From Geomonas sp. Red32 (GTDB lineage Bacteria > Desulfobacterota > Desulfuromonadia > Geobacterales > Geobacteraceae), in contig NZ_JAKLOY010000001.1 in the NCBI RefSeq assembly GCF_023652955.1, forward strand, positions 806,001 to 870,000: DNA of 64,000 nucleotides, read 5' to 3'. Below the pieces are notes generated by a model. The model had not been told where the DNA came from and did no database searches. It saw nothing but the letters and a program-made list of their open reading frames with translations. The position numbers and the translations under genes were made by a program. Below, piece after piece: positions 51,552-59,309 of this stretch. The stretch's first letter is position 1. Every line of letters starts with the position of its first letter.

Positions 51552-52898
51552 TTGTTGAGACTACGCACCATTTCTAGGACCGGGAAACGGGTATCGATCC
51601 GCCGTAACGTCACGGCGCTTTCGATGCCCGTTCTCCTTTCATCGCTCTTCCAGCGGCTGGTATCCATCGTCGACATCTTCATGGTCGGGGGGGTGGGGGC
51701 CGCGGCCATCGCCGCCACCGGGCTCGGGCAGCTCCTTATCTTCGTCACCATGACCGTCTTCTGGGGGCTCTCCACCGGCGCCACGGTGGTGATCGCCCAC
51801 CTCTGGGGGGCCGGCCGCCGGCTCGAGGCCCGCCGCGCCGCCTTCGCCTCGCTGCTCCTCTGTGCCCTGATGGCGGCCTGTGCGACCCTGGTGGGGAGCC
51901 TCTTCGGCACCGAGGTGGCCCGCTTCCTCGGGGCCGATGCCCAGGTGCTCTCCTACTCTGCCGACTACATCCGGCTGGTCTTCCAGTACTTCGCCTTCAC
52001 CGCCGGATTGAACATCCTGTCGGCCATCATGCAGGGGACCGGCAACACCAAGACCCCGATGCAGGGGGTGATCCTGGTCAACATCCTCCACGTGGCGATT
52101 GCCTACCCGCTCATCTACGGCCACTTCGGTTTCCCGCGGCTCGGGGTGGTCGGCGCCGCCTGCGCCATCAACATCTCCGAGGCGTGCGGATTTCTCTACC
52201 TGCTGGTCCAGGCCGTGCGGCTCAACTACCTCAAGATCGGCCCCCCGGACCGCGAGCTTTTGAAGAAGGTCTGGAAGGTCGGTTACCCGGTGGCCCTGGA
52301 ACGGGTGGCCCAGCAGTCGGGACAGCTCTTCTACTCGAAATTCATCATCGGCTTCGGCACCGCCGCCTACGCCGCCCACCAGATCGGGGTCTCCATCGAA
52401 TCCCTCTCCTTCATGCCCGGTGCCGGAATGGGAATTGCGGCGGCCACCCTGATGGGGCAGTCGCTCGGCGCCCGCAAGATACGGCGCGCGCACCTGGGGC
52501 ACACCGAGGCGCTCAGGCTCGCCGTCTGGGTGATGGCGGTGATGGGGGTCATCTTCTTTGCCTTTCCCCACCAGCTGATCGCCCTCTTCACCTCCGACCC
52601 CGACGTCATAGAAAAGGGATCGGTCTTCCTGCGGCTGGTGGCCTTTTCCCAAGTGCCGCTCGCCATCGCCTTCGTCTACGCCGGAAGCCTGAGGGGGACC
52701 GGCGATACCCACTACGTCTTCCTGGTCACCCTGGCCGCCATGTGGGGGATCCGGGTCTTCCTCTCCTACCTGGCCGCCGTCCCGCTCCACCTCTCCCTCT
52801 ACATGGTCTGGAGCGTCTTCTTGATCGACTGGTTCTTCCGGGCCGCCGCCTTCGCCTGGCGCTACCGCAGCCGCGACCTTCACGGCGTGACGATCTGA
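51552..52898 (+). CDS. MATE family efflux transporter
   Basis: A 12-TM multidrug/toxin extrusion antiporter of 448 residues in the NorM/DinF superfamily. Landmarks: LSMPVLLSSLFQRLVSIVDIFMVGGVG, AIAATGLGQLLIF, the internal repeat GYPVALERVAQQSGQLFYSK, AAYAAHQIGVSIESLSFMPG and ATLMGQSLGARK. The start is TTG 51552 or TTG 51555 behind AAAGG; no ATG fits. It begins only 28 nt after the selenoprotein stop, and the methyltransferase gene starts 2 nt after its stop, suggesting one transcript. Confidence 0.92.
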   Translation: MLRLRTISRTGKRVSIRRNVTALSMPVLLSSLFQRLVSIVDIFMVGGVGAAAIAATGLGQLLIFVTMTVFWGLSTGATVVIAHLWGAGRRLEARRAAFASLLLCALMAACATLVGSLFGTEVARFLGADAQVLSYSADYIRLVFQYFAFTAGLNILSAIMQGTGNTKTPMQGVILVNILHVAIAYPLIYGHFGFPRLGVVGAACAINISEACGFLYLLVQAVRLNYLKIGPPDRELLKKVWKVGYPVALERVAQQSGQLFYSKFIIGFGTAAYAAHQIGVSIESLSFMPGAGMGIAAATLMGQSLGARKIRRAHLGHTEALRLAVWVMAVMGVIFFAFPHQLIALFTSDPDVIEKGSVFLRLVAFSQVPLAIAFVYAGSLRGTGDTHYVFLVTLAAMWGIRVFLSYLAAVPLHLSLYMVWSVFLIDWFFRAAAFAWRYRSRDLHGVTI

Positions 52899-52900
52899 CC

Positions 52901-54022
52901 ATGGAGCTCCGCTACCGCCCCACCCTGGACCGGGACGAGATCGAGCGCCGGCTCGGCGCGCTCCTGGTCCCCGGCCCCCTCGATTCCCCGGCCCTCTTTC
53001 GCCGGATCGAGCGGCTGGGGGAGGAGTTCCGGCGTTTCGCGGCCTCCTTTCCGCTCCCCATGTGGGCGCCGGGGCTCCTCGTCACCGGGGAGATGAGGGC
53101 CATGTGGGAGGCGTATTTCCCGGTCGGGGAGGTTGCCCGGCTCTTCGCGGCGGTCCTCGGGCGCGGCTGCCGGTTCGCCCCGCTCTTCTCGGCGACGTAC
53201 CTGGCCACCTCGCCGAGCTGGCCGGATCTTTTGGCGCGGCTTGCCGACCATGACCCCATCCTCACCCTGTCCCTCCCCTTGAAGGGGAGGGTACCTCTGG
53301 CCAGCCTGCCCGATGTTTCGCCTCGTAGGGCCGACCCTGCTGCGACGCTCGTCGCCCTCGCGCGTGACGAGTACGCCCGCCGGGAGCTCCTTTTCACCCT
53401 CTTTCTCCCCCGCCACTTCGGCGGAAGCTTCGACCGCTACCCCGGCCAGACGGCCTGGGTGACCGACTGGCTTCGCGAGGAGCGGGGAAGGCTGGGGGGG
53501 AGCGTCCGGGCGCTGGACAGCGCCTGCGGGAGCGGCGAGGGGAGCTACTGCCTCGCCGAGGCGGTGCTCAACGCCGGCTGCCGGCCGGAAACCTCCCTGG
53601 TGACCGCCTCGACGCTGGAACAGTTCGAGCTCTTCGCCGGGGCTCACGCCTTTCTGCCGCACGACCCGCAGCGGGAGCGCGAGTACCGGGCCCGGGTGGC
53701 TCCGATCCTGGAGGAAAGCGGTCTGGTCATGGAGTTCAAGCTCGAGGAAGTGGGGGCGTTGGCCGACCAAGGGGCGTACGACGTAGTGGTCTGCAACGGA
53801 CTACTCGGCGGGCCGCTTCTTCATGAGCAAAGAGAGCTCGCGCAGGCGGTCCATGCGCTGGCGGCGCGGGTCGCCCCCGGAGGGGTGCTGCTCGCGGCCG
53901 ACCGCTTCCACGCCGGGTGGCGCAGGCTCGTGCCTTGGGAGATGCTGAAGGGATTGCTGGTCAGGGAAGGATTGGAACTATTGGAGATACCGGAAGGGAT
54001 AGGCGGCAGGCGGAAGAGGTGA
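52901..54022 (+). CDS. SAM-dependent methyltransferase, CheR-like
   Basis: A 373-residue class I methyltransferase. The C-terminal domain (about 205-373) has the SAM motif LDSACGSGEGSYCLAEAVL, DVVVCNGLLGGPLLHEQREL and a final PGGVLLAADRFH, the arrangement seen in CheR-type enzymes. The N-terminal 120 residues are unfamiliar. Residues about 120-134 (DPILTLSLPLKGRV) come from a palindromic repeat inserted in frame at 53258-53291. ATG 52901 starts 2 nt after the MATE stop. Overlapping frames continue far upstream but belong to the MATE gene region and were rejected. Its substrate is unknown. Confidence 0.82.
   Translation: MELRYRPTLDRDEIERRLGALLVPGPLDSPALFRRIERLGEEFRRFAASFPLPMWAPGLLVTGEMRAMWEAYFPVGEVARLFAAVLGRGCRFAPLFSATYLATSPSWPDLLARLADHDPILTLSLPLKGRVPLASLPDVSPRRADPAATLVALARDEYARRELLFTLFLPRHFGGSFDRYPGQTAWVTDWLREERGRLGGSVRALDSACGSGEGSYCLAEAVLNAGCRPETSLVTASTLEQFELFAGAHAFLPHDPQREREYRARVAPILEESGLVMEFKLEEVGALADQGAYDVVVCNGLLGGPLLHEQRELAQAVHALAARVAPGGVLLAADRFHAGWRRLVPWEMLKGLLVREGLELLEIPEGIGGRRKR
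53258..53291. repeat. Palindromic repeat inserted within a coding region
   Basis: ATCCTCACCCTGTCCCTCCC followed by CTTGAAGGGGAGGGT. CCCTCCCC (53271-53278) pairs with GGGGAGGG (53284-53291). This CCTCACCC...CCCCTT-AAGGGG type is normally intergenic; here it is read in frame as ILTLSLPLKGRV inside the methyltransferase. Confidence 0.65.
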
Positions 54023-54043
54023 TCCGCCTGCCGCTTCGTCTTT

Positions 54044-55024
54044 TTAGAACTGCATCAGCACGCCGCCCCAGGAGAGGCCGCCGCCGAAACCCATCATCAG
54101 CACGAGCTGCCCCGGCTTGATGGTGCCGTTTCTGCGGTTTTCGTCCAGGGCAAGCCCCACCGACGCCGCGGCGGTGTTGCCGTAGCGGTCCAGGTTGAGG
54201 AGGAACTTCTCCTTGGGGATGCCGGTCTTCTTGGAGATGAAGTCGATGATCCTGACGTTGGCCTGGTGGGGGATGATGTGATCGATCTGGTCCGGGGTGA
54301 TCCCCTGGCGCTCGGAGAGCTCGCCGATGATGCGGGGGATGACGTCGGTGGCGAAGGTGAAGACGCTCTTGCCGGCCATCTTGAAGGTGTTTTCCTTGGC
54401 CGCTATGGTCTCGGCGGTGACCGGCTTGCGGGAGCCCGAGGAGGGGACCTGGATCAGCTCCCACCCCTTCCCGTCGCTCTTCATCATGGAGTGGAGGATC
54501 CCTTTGCCGGAGGTCCCGGCCCCGAGGATGAGCGCGCCGGCGCCGTCGCCGAAGAGCGGGGAGGTCCCCTTGTCCTGGAAATCGAGGATCTTCGAGTAGG
54601 TGTCGGCCCCGATCAGCAGGACCTTCTTGTACTTGCCCGAGCGGATCAGGTTGTCGGCGATCTCCACGCCGTAGATGAAGCTCGAGCAGACCGCGTTCAT
54701 GTCGAAGGCGAAGGCGTTTTCCGCGCCGATATTCTTCTGGACCATGCAGGCGGTGGCCGGGAGGATCATGTCCGGAGTCGAGGTGGCGACGATGACGCAG
54801 TCGAGGTCGAGCGGGGTGAGCCCGGCATTCTCCAGGGCCAGCTTGGCCGCCTCGGTGGCGAGATCGGAGCAGGACTGCCCGGGCTCCGCGAAACGCCGCT
54901 CGCGGATGCCGGTGCGGGAGTGGATCCAGTGGTCGGCGTCCTCCACCAGGTATTCAAAAAAGCCGTTACCGACCACCTTGGCCGGCACGAAACCGCCGGT
55001 CCCCAATATCTCTGATTGCAGCAT
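54044..55024 (-). CDS. fabH: 3-oxoacyl-ACP synthase III
   Basis: Condenses acetyl-CoA (or a branched starter) with malonyl-ACP to begin fatty acid synthesis. The 326-residue protein has the full Cys-His-Asn triad: C113 in NAVCSSFIYG, H253 in IIPHQANVRI and N283 in RYGNTAAASV, plus the terminal MGFGGGLSWGGVLMQF. ATG 55024 is preceded by AACGGCAGG and lies after AT-rich promoter sequence (about 55075-55100). It is a single gene here rather than in a fab operon, so a second FabH elsewhere is possible. Confidence 0.95.
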   Translation of the reverse strand: MLQSEILGTGGFVPAKVVGNGFFEYLVEDADHWIHSRTGIRERRFAEPGQSCSDLATEAAKLALENAGLTPLDLDCVIVATSTPDMILPATACMVQKNIGAENAFAFDMNAVCSSFIYGVEIADNLIRSGKYKKVLLIGADTYSKILDFQDKGTSPLFGDGAGALILGAGTSGKGILHSMMKSDGKGWELIQVPSSGSRKPVTAETIAAKENTFKMAGKSVFTFATDVIPRIIGELSERQGITPDQIDHIIPHQANVRIIDFISKKTGIPKEKFLLNLDRYGNTAAASVGLALDENRRNGTIKPGQLVLMMGFGGGLSWGGVLMQF

Positions 55025-55099
55025 CCTGCCGTTCCCCTTTCCATTCCGTATACGGTAAAGCCCCGACGGTTATCTCACAGTAAAATAATGTTTGTCAAT

Positions 55100-55411
55100 T
55101 TATTCGCGCGGGGTGCGGGAGAAGGCCGCGTCGGCGACCCCGTACACCCAAAGCACCATGAAGGCTCCCAAAAGCCAGCGGGCGAACGGTGCGTCGCTCT
55201 GGATGGCGGCCAGCACCTGCTGGGGGTCCATGCTCTTCCCGGTCACCACCAGTTTGCTGACGCTTCTCAAGGCGACGAAGAGGGCTCCCAGGAGAAAAAC
55301 ATTGTCCAACAGGAGCATGACGCCCCCCTTCACCCGCTCTCCCCGTAACAGCTGCCCAAGCCCCGGGAGTACCAGGGCGGAGAGCGCCACGCACTTAATT
55401 CTGCTTACCAT
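55100..55411 (-). CDS. Small hypothetical membrane protein
   Basis: A 103-residue protein with three hydrophobic segments (about 6-20, 29-46 and 81-97). The start, CVALSALVLPGLGQLLRGERVKGGVMLL, resembles the PGLGQ...GxxxxG motif of TM2-like/DUF5683 proteins. ATG 55411 has GAAGGAG 11 nt upstream. The frame stays open to 55558, but that extra part is Pro/Arg-rich and unconvincing. It ends 75 nt before fabH. No function proposed. Confidence 0.7.
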   Translation of the reverse strand: MVSRIKCVALSALVLPGLGQLLRGERVKGGVMLLLDNVFLLGALFVALRSVSKLVVTGKSMDPQQVLAAIQSDAPFARWLLGAFMVLWVYGVADAAFSRTPRE

Positions 55412-55661
55412 GTTCCTTTTTTCTCCTTCATTGATTGGATACCGTCTGCTCCCCTCACCCGCGGCTATCGCCTCCCGCGCCGTCTCCGGCGGTACCCGGA
55501 AGAGAGGCGGTGGGGAAGGAGCCTTCGGCCGTCCTCGCCCCCGAACGGGCGGGGGCAAACGGGGGCCGAGGGGGAGCGTATCGCGGGAACCTCCCGGAAA
55601 CCCAAGAGGATTCTAACTTACCACTTGTCGAACGATCCATTTTTTGCTAGTTTTCCCCACC
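55412..55661. other. Divergent intergenic region
   Basis: No gene supported. It is GC-rich, with short palindromes such as CCTCACCCGCGG, and must contain divergent promoters for the small membrane protein and the HEAT-repeat protein. Confidence 0.35.
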
Positions 55662-56246
55662 ATGGAAAACGACCGCACCAGAAGAAGGCAGGCCATCGCG
55701 CCGCTCCTCAAGGATCCCGACACCGAGGTCCGTCTGGCCGCCTCGCGGGCGCTCGAGGCGCTGGAGGCCGCCCAGAGTCTCGACGAGGTGCTTGCCACCC
55801 TCAAGCGGGGAGACCGCGGTGCCAAGGTGGGAGCCATCTTTGCCCTGGGGAAGATCGGCGGGGAGAAGGTCCTTCCGCCGCTTTTGTACTGCGCGGGACG
55901 AAACGAAGAGGACATCAGGTGCGCGGCGGTCAAGATGCTCGGAGAACTGGCGCTGCCGGGGGCGCTCCCCTTACTGCTGGAGCGGCTCGCGGACCCCTCC
56001 CAGGCGGTCTGCGCCCTGGCCATCGAGGCCCTCTCCCACTACCGGGATCCCTCGCTGGCTCCCCGGCTGGTCCCCTTTCTCTCCGCCAAGGACGGGATGC
56101 TGGACGCCGAGGCCGCGCTGGCCCTCGCGGAAGTGGGGGACGCCTCCTTCGCCGAAGCCATCATGAAACTTTTGGACTCCCCCTACGAAAAGACCCGGGC
56201 GGCGGCCGCCACTGCGCTGGCGCGGCTCCCCCTCCCCCTCCGCTAG
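55662..56246 (+). CDS. HEAT-repeat protein (small)
   Basis: A 194-residue protein made almost entirely of PBS-lyase-type HEAT repeats: units of about 31 residues such as DPDTEVRLAASRALEAL, GAKVGAIFALGKIG, DIRCAAVKMLGELALP, QAVCALAIEALSHY and EKTRAAAATALARL. HEAT solenoids act as protein scaffolds. ATG 55662 was chosen over an ATG 18 nt upstream; neither has a strong ribosome site. Its stop shares the bases CTAG with the stop of the convergent HD-GYP gene, so the two transcripts overlap at their ends. Confidence 0.85.
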   Translation: MENDRTRRRQAIAPLLKDPDTEVRLAASRALEALEAAQSLDEVLATLKRGDRGAKVGAIFALGKIGGEKVLPPLLYCAGRNEEDIRCAAVKMLGELALPGALPLLLERLADPSQAVCALAIEALSHYRDPSLAPRLVPFLSAKDGMLDAEAALALAEVGDASFAEAIMKLLDSPYEKTRAAAATALARLPLPLR

Positions 56247-57559
56247 AAGTAAGCCGAAACGTCAATTCCCTTCAGAAGCGGATCCACCAGATCCACCACC
56301 GATTCCCCCGTCAGGGCCAGGTTCTTCACCAGCGGGTCCGCGAGCGGCTTGCCGTCGCTGTCGATCAGCACCTTGACCACCGAAGCCCCCCGCTCCTCCC
56401 GGCTCGGGGTCATTACCACCGCGATCTCGTTGGAGTCCAGGCGCACCAGGCTCCCGGTCGGAAACTTCCCGGTCAGCTCCAGAAAACGGTCGACGATCTC
56501 GGGATCGAGCCCGGTGCCGGTCATGCTCCGGATCCTCTCCACCGCCTGCTTGGGAGCCAACGGCGGCTGGTAGGCCCTGAGGGTCGTGGTCGCGTCATAG
56601 CAATCGGCCACCGCGACGATGGCGCTCGCCACCCCCAGCGGAAGGGGCCTCGCCCACTCCGGGTACCCGGTCCGGTCGTGCCGGACGTGGTGCCCCAGCA
56701 CCCCTTCGGCCACCTGCTCCGGCACCCCTTCCATCTGCCGCACGATCTCGGCCCCGAGCTCCGAATGGCGTTGCATCTCCCGGAACTCCTCGTTGCTGAG
56801 CTTCCCCGGCTTGTTGAGGATCATCTTGTTGATGCCGGTCTTGCCGACGTCGTGGAGAAAACCGGCCATCCCCGCCACCTCCACTTCATGGGGGGATAGC
56901 CCCATGGAGGCCGAGATCGCCATGGCAAGGACCCCGACGTTGACGCTGTGCTGGAAGGTGTAGTTGTCGTACTGCTTGATCATGGTGAGGCCGATGAGGG
57001 TGGCGGGCTCCTTTACCGCGGTGGCGGCCAGGCTGGTAACCACCGTGATCATCTTGCGGCTGTTGGGGATGCGGCCGTTGCCGATCTCGTTGAAGATCTC
57101 GGCGATAGCCCCCACCGCCTCGGCGTAGGTCTGCGAGAGCGTCTCCTCTTCCCGCACCTCGATGGTGGCCACCGAGGCCTCCTTCAGCCCTTCCCTCAAC
57201 TGCTCTGCCCCGCCTCCCGGCTGCCCGAGGAGCTTGGCCAGCACCGTCAGGTCGTCGGCGCTGACCCCCTTCTTGATGTTGATCCCGAGGAGCTCCTTCT
57301 CTTCCAGCCGGCGGCAGAGCTCCTGGAGCGGCGGCGTCGGGGCGAAGAAGAGGTGCTCCCCTACCGCCAGCACCCCGTCCACCACGGCCACCCGGATCTC
57401 TCCCTCCTCGCGGTGCAAGAGCGAGGCGAGCTGGGCCATCTCGATGAACGGCTGCCGGGAGGCCGGGTGCCCGGGCGGGTAGTATCCCCCCCCCCGGATC
57501 CCGCCGGAGAGGAGCGTGGCCAGCCGGTGGGCGTTGTGGAGCCCTTCGTCGCTACTCAT
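56243..57559 (-). CDS. HD-GYP domain protein with altered GYP motif
   Basis: A 438-residue cytoplasmic protein related to cyclic di-GMP phosphodiesterases. The N-terminal module (about 10-135) has a YPPGHP motif (27-32) shared with the neighbouring HEAT protein. The HD-GYP domain spans about 185-375: H204, FLHDVGK with H236/D237, INKMILNKPGKLSNEE and HHVRHDRTGYP (290-300). In this last motif the canonical HHExxDGxGYP has E changed to V and the G after D changed to R, so activity may differ. It overlaps the upstream HEAT gene by 8 nt, implying coupled expression. Confidence 0.9.
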   Translation of the reverse strand: MSSDEGLHNAHRLATLLSGGIRGGGYYPPGHPASRQPFIEMAQLASLLHREEGEIRVAVVDGVLAVGEHLFFAPTPPLQELCRRLEEKELLGINIKKGVSADDLTVLAKLLGQPGGGAEQLREGLKEASVATIEVREEETLSQTYAEAVGAIAEIFNEIGNGRIPNSRKMITVVTSLAATAVKEPATLIGLTMIKQYDNYTFQHSVNVGVLAMAISASMGLSPHEVEVAGMAGFLHDVGKTGINKMILNKPGKLSNEEFREMQRHSELGAEIVRQMEGVPEQVAEGVLGHHVRHDRTGYPEWARPLPLGVASAIVAVADCYDATTTLRAYQPPLAPKQAVERIRSMTGTGLDPEIVDRFLELTGKFPTGSLVRLDSNEIAVVMTPSREERGASVVKVLIDSDGKPLADPLVKNLALTGESVVDLVDPLLKGIDVSAYF

Positions 57560-59162
57560 CGTCCCCTCCCGAAACCCTTTCTATGGCGTCCACCGCCTCG
57601 CGGGCGGCCTCGGAGACCGGACCGCTCTTCCCGGCCAGCCCCGCCACCAGCGGCAGCGCCGCCTCGTCCCCCAGTTGGCCGAGCGCCGTCACCGCGGCCA
57701 CCTTGAGCTCCTGCCAGCGGCCGAAGACCGGGAACCCCAGGGACCTCACGATCTTCATGAGGGGCTGGGTCGCCCGGCGGTCCCCGATCCTCCCCAGGGA
57801 GGCGGCGACCTCCTTCTTGACCGGCAGGCTTTTCAACAGGAAATCGCGCCGCTCCAAAAGCCTCAAGAGCAGCGGGACCGCGTGACGGCTCTTCATGAGC
57901 CCCAGGGAGAGGATCAGGTGGCGGGCGATGGCCTCGTCGTCTTCGGCCTCGAGCGCCACGGTCAGCAGCGATTCCGCCGCATCCCCGCCGATCTTCATGA
58001 GGCTTCTGATGGCCTCCTTGCGGACCCGCTGGTCGGGATGGTAGAGCGCCCCCTTAAGGGTGGGGATGGAATCCCGGCTTCGCAGCTCGCCGAGGATGGT
58101 AACCATGTTGCGGACGACGAACCACCGTTTGTCCTTGAGCATGGCGGTGACCGGGGCCACGGCGGCAGTGCCTAACCGCACCAGGGCGGTGGCGAGCGCC
58201 TTTCGTTCGTAGACCCCCTCGGCAAGGCAAAGCCTTTGAATGATCCAGTAAGCCCCTTTGACCCCCAGGGCCGAGAAGACCCGCTGCAACCCCTCCTTGT
58301 CGGTCCACTCCCGGCTCTCGAGATGGTCGAGCAGGGTATCGGTGGAGAGATCGGCGATCCGTTCCAGGGTGAAGAGGGCGTACTCCCTCTGGGGAAGGCT
58401 GCGGCGGTGGTCCTGGCGCTGACGGAGGAGCTCCTGCAACACCAGCATCAGGGCGGCCTCCTCGGGGGTGGCCCGGAAACGCTCGACCAGCTGGCGGCCG
58501 AGTTCCTGGTAGCGGCGGTCGTGACGCTCCACCGCCATCATCCGGAGGATCTCCTCCAGCCCCGGCCCCTCGTTGAGGGCACCCAGGACCTGCTCGACCG
58601 CCGCCAGGGCGGAGATCCCTTCCCATCCCTCCGACTCCTCGCCGGCGCCCGCAGCGCCCTCCTCCCCGCCCGTGCTGCCCGCCACCCCGCGCTTGGCCCA
58701 GATGGCGGCCAGGTCCTTTTCGTTGACCCACACCGTGCGCGAACCGGCCTCCTCCAGTTGGGCGGCCACCCCGCCGGCCGCCGCCGTCTTGTACGGATCG
58801 GTGGCCAGCAGGTCGACGAACTGCTCGAGATCGGCGAGGGAGAGGTCGTTCATGAAGGTGATGTTGGCGATGCGCCGGATGAAACACTCATAGGCGAGCT
58901 GCTGCACGCTGGCGTTGCCGTCGACCCCCTCCCCGCCCGGGAAGAACCCCTGGCGGTTGACGGTCAGCGCGAGCTCCCGCTCGGAAGTCAGCTCGAGCAG
59001 GGCCTCGTAGGCCCGCTGGAGCGGCTCGACCCGGTAGGGATGCCCCTGCGGATAGAAGCTCGCCCCCTTGACCGCCTTGTAGAGGTCGACGAGCCCCTGA
59101 CCCAAAAGGGAGCCCTTTTCCGAAGTCACCAGCCGCAACTGTCTGTTGTCGGAACCCGTCAC
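57552..59162 (-). CDS. HEAT-repeat protein with YPxGHP N-terminal module
   Basis: A 536-residue protein. Residues about 20-135 form the same kind of module as the start of the HD-GYP protein (SFYPQGHPYRVEPLQRAYEAL; VNRQGFFPGGEGV corresponds to VVDGVLAVGEHLFF there). After an Ala/Gly/Glu linker, residues about 270-530 are HEAT repeats (ALATALVRLGTAAVAPVTAM, WFVVRNMVTILGELRSRDSI, VRKEAIRSLMKIGGDAAESL and others). It is probably a scaffold acting with the HD-GYP protein, whose gene overlaps it by 8 nt. ATG 59162 has GGGGTGGTTTAGTG upstream. Confidence 0.87.
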   Translation of the reverse strand: MTGSDNRQLRLVTSEKGSLLGQGLVDLYKAVKGASFYPQGHPYRVEPLQRAYEALLELTSERELALTVNRQGFFPGGEGVDGNASVQQLAYECFIRRIANITFMNDLSLADLEQFVDLLATDPYKTAAAGGVAAQLEEAGSRTVWVNEKDLAAIWAKRGVAGSTGGEEGAAGAGEESEGWEGISALAAVEQVLGALNEGPGLEEILRMMAVERHDRRYQELGRQLVERFRATPEEAALMLVLQELLRQRQDHRRSLPQREYALFTLERIADLSTDTLLDHLESREWTDKEGLQRVFSALGVKGAYWIIQRLCLAEGVYERKALATALVRLGTAAVAPVTAMLKDKRWFVVRNMVTILGELRSRDSIPTLKGALYHPDQRVRKEAIRSLMKIGGDAAESLLTVALEAEDDEAIARHLILSLGLMKSRHAVPLLLRLLERRDFLLKSLPVKKEVAASLGRIGDRRATQPLMKIVRSLGFPVFGRWQELKVAAVTALGQLGDEAALPLVAGLAGKSGPVSEAAREAVDAIERVSGGDDE

Positions 59163-59309
59163 TAAACCACCCCGGTTTTTCCCATGAGAGATGTAAGAGA
59201 TCTTAACTTATGGAGCGAAATGTTGTCAAACGAATACCCCGGTCCAAGCCCCCGTTGACAGCGGTTTTGACACGGCTTACTATTCACGGAATTCACCCGG
59301 GGGAAATGG

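Noticed and set aside
52184-52900. N-terminal extension of the methyltransferase into the MATE gene
   Set aside because: The extended part is out-of-frame MATE sequence; the ATG at 52901 directly after the MATE stop is the natural start.
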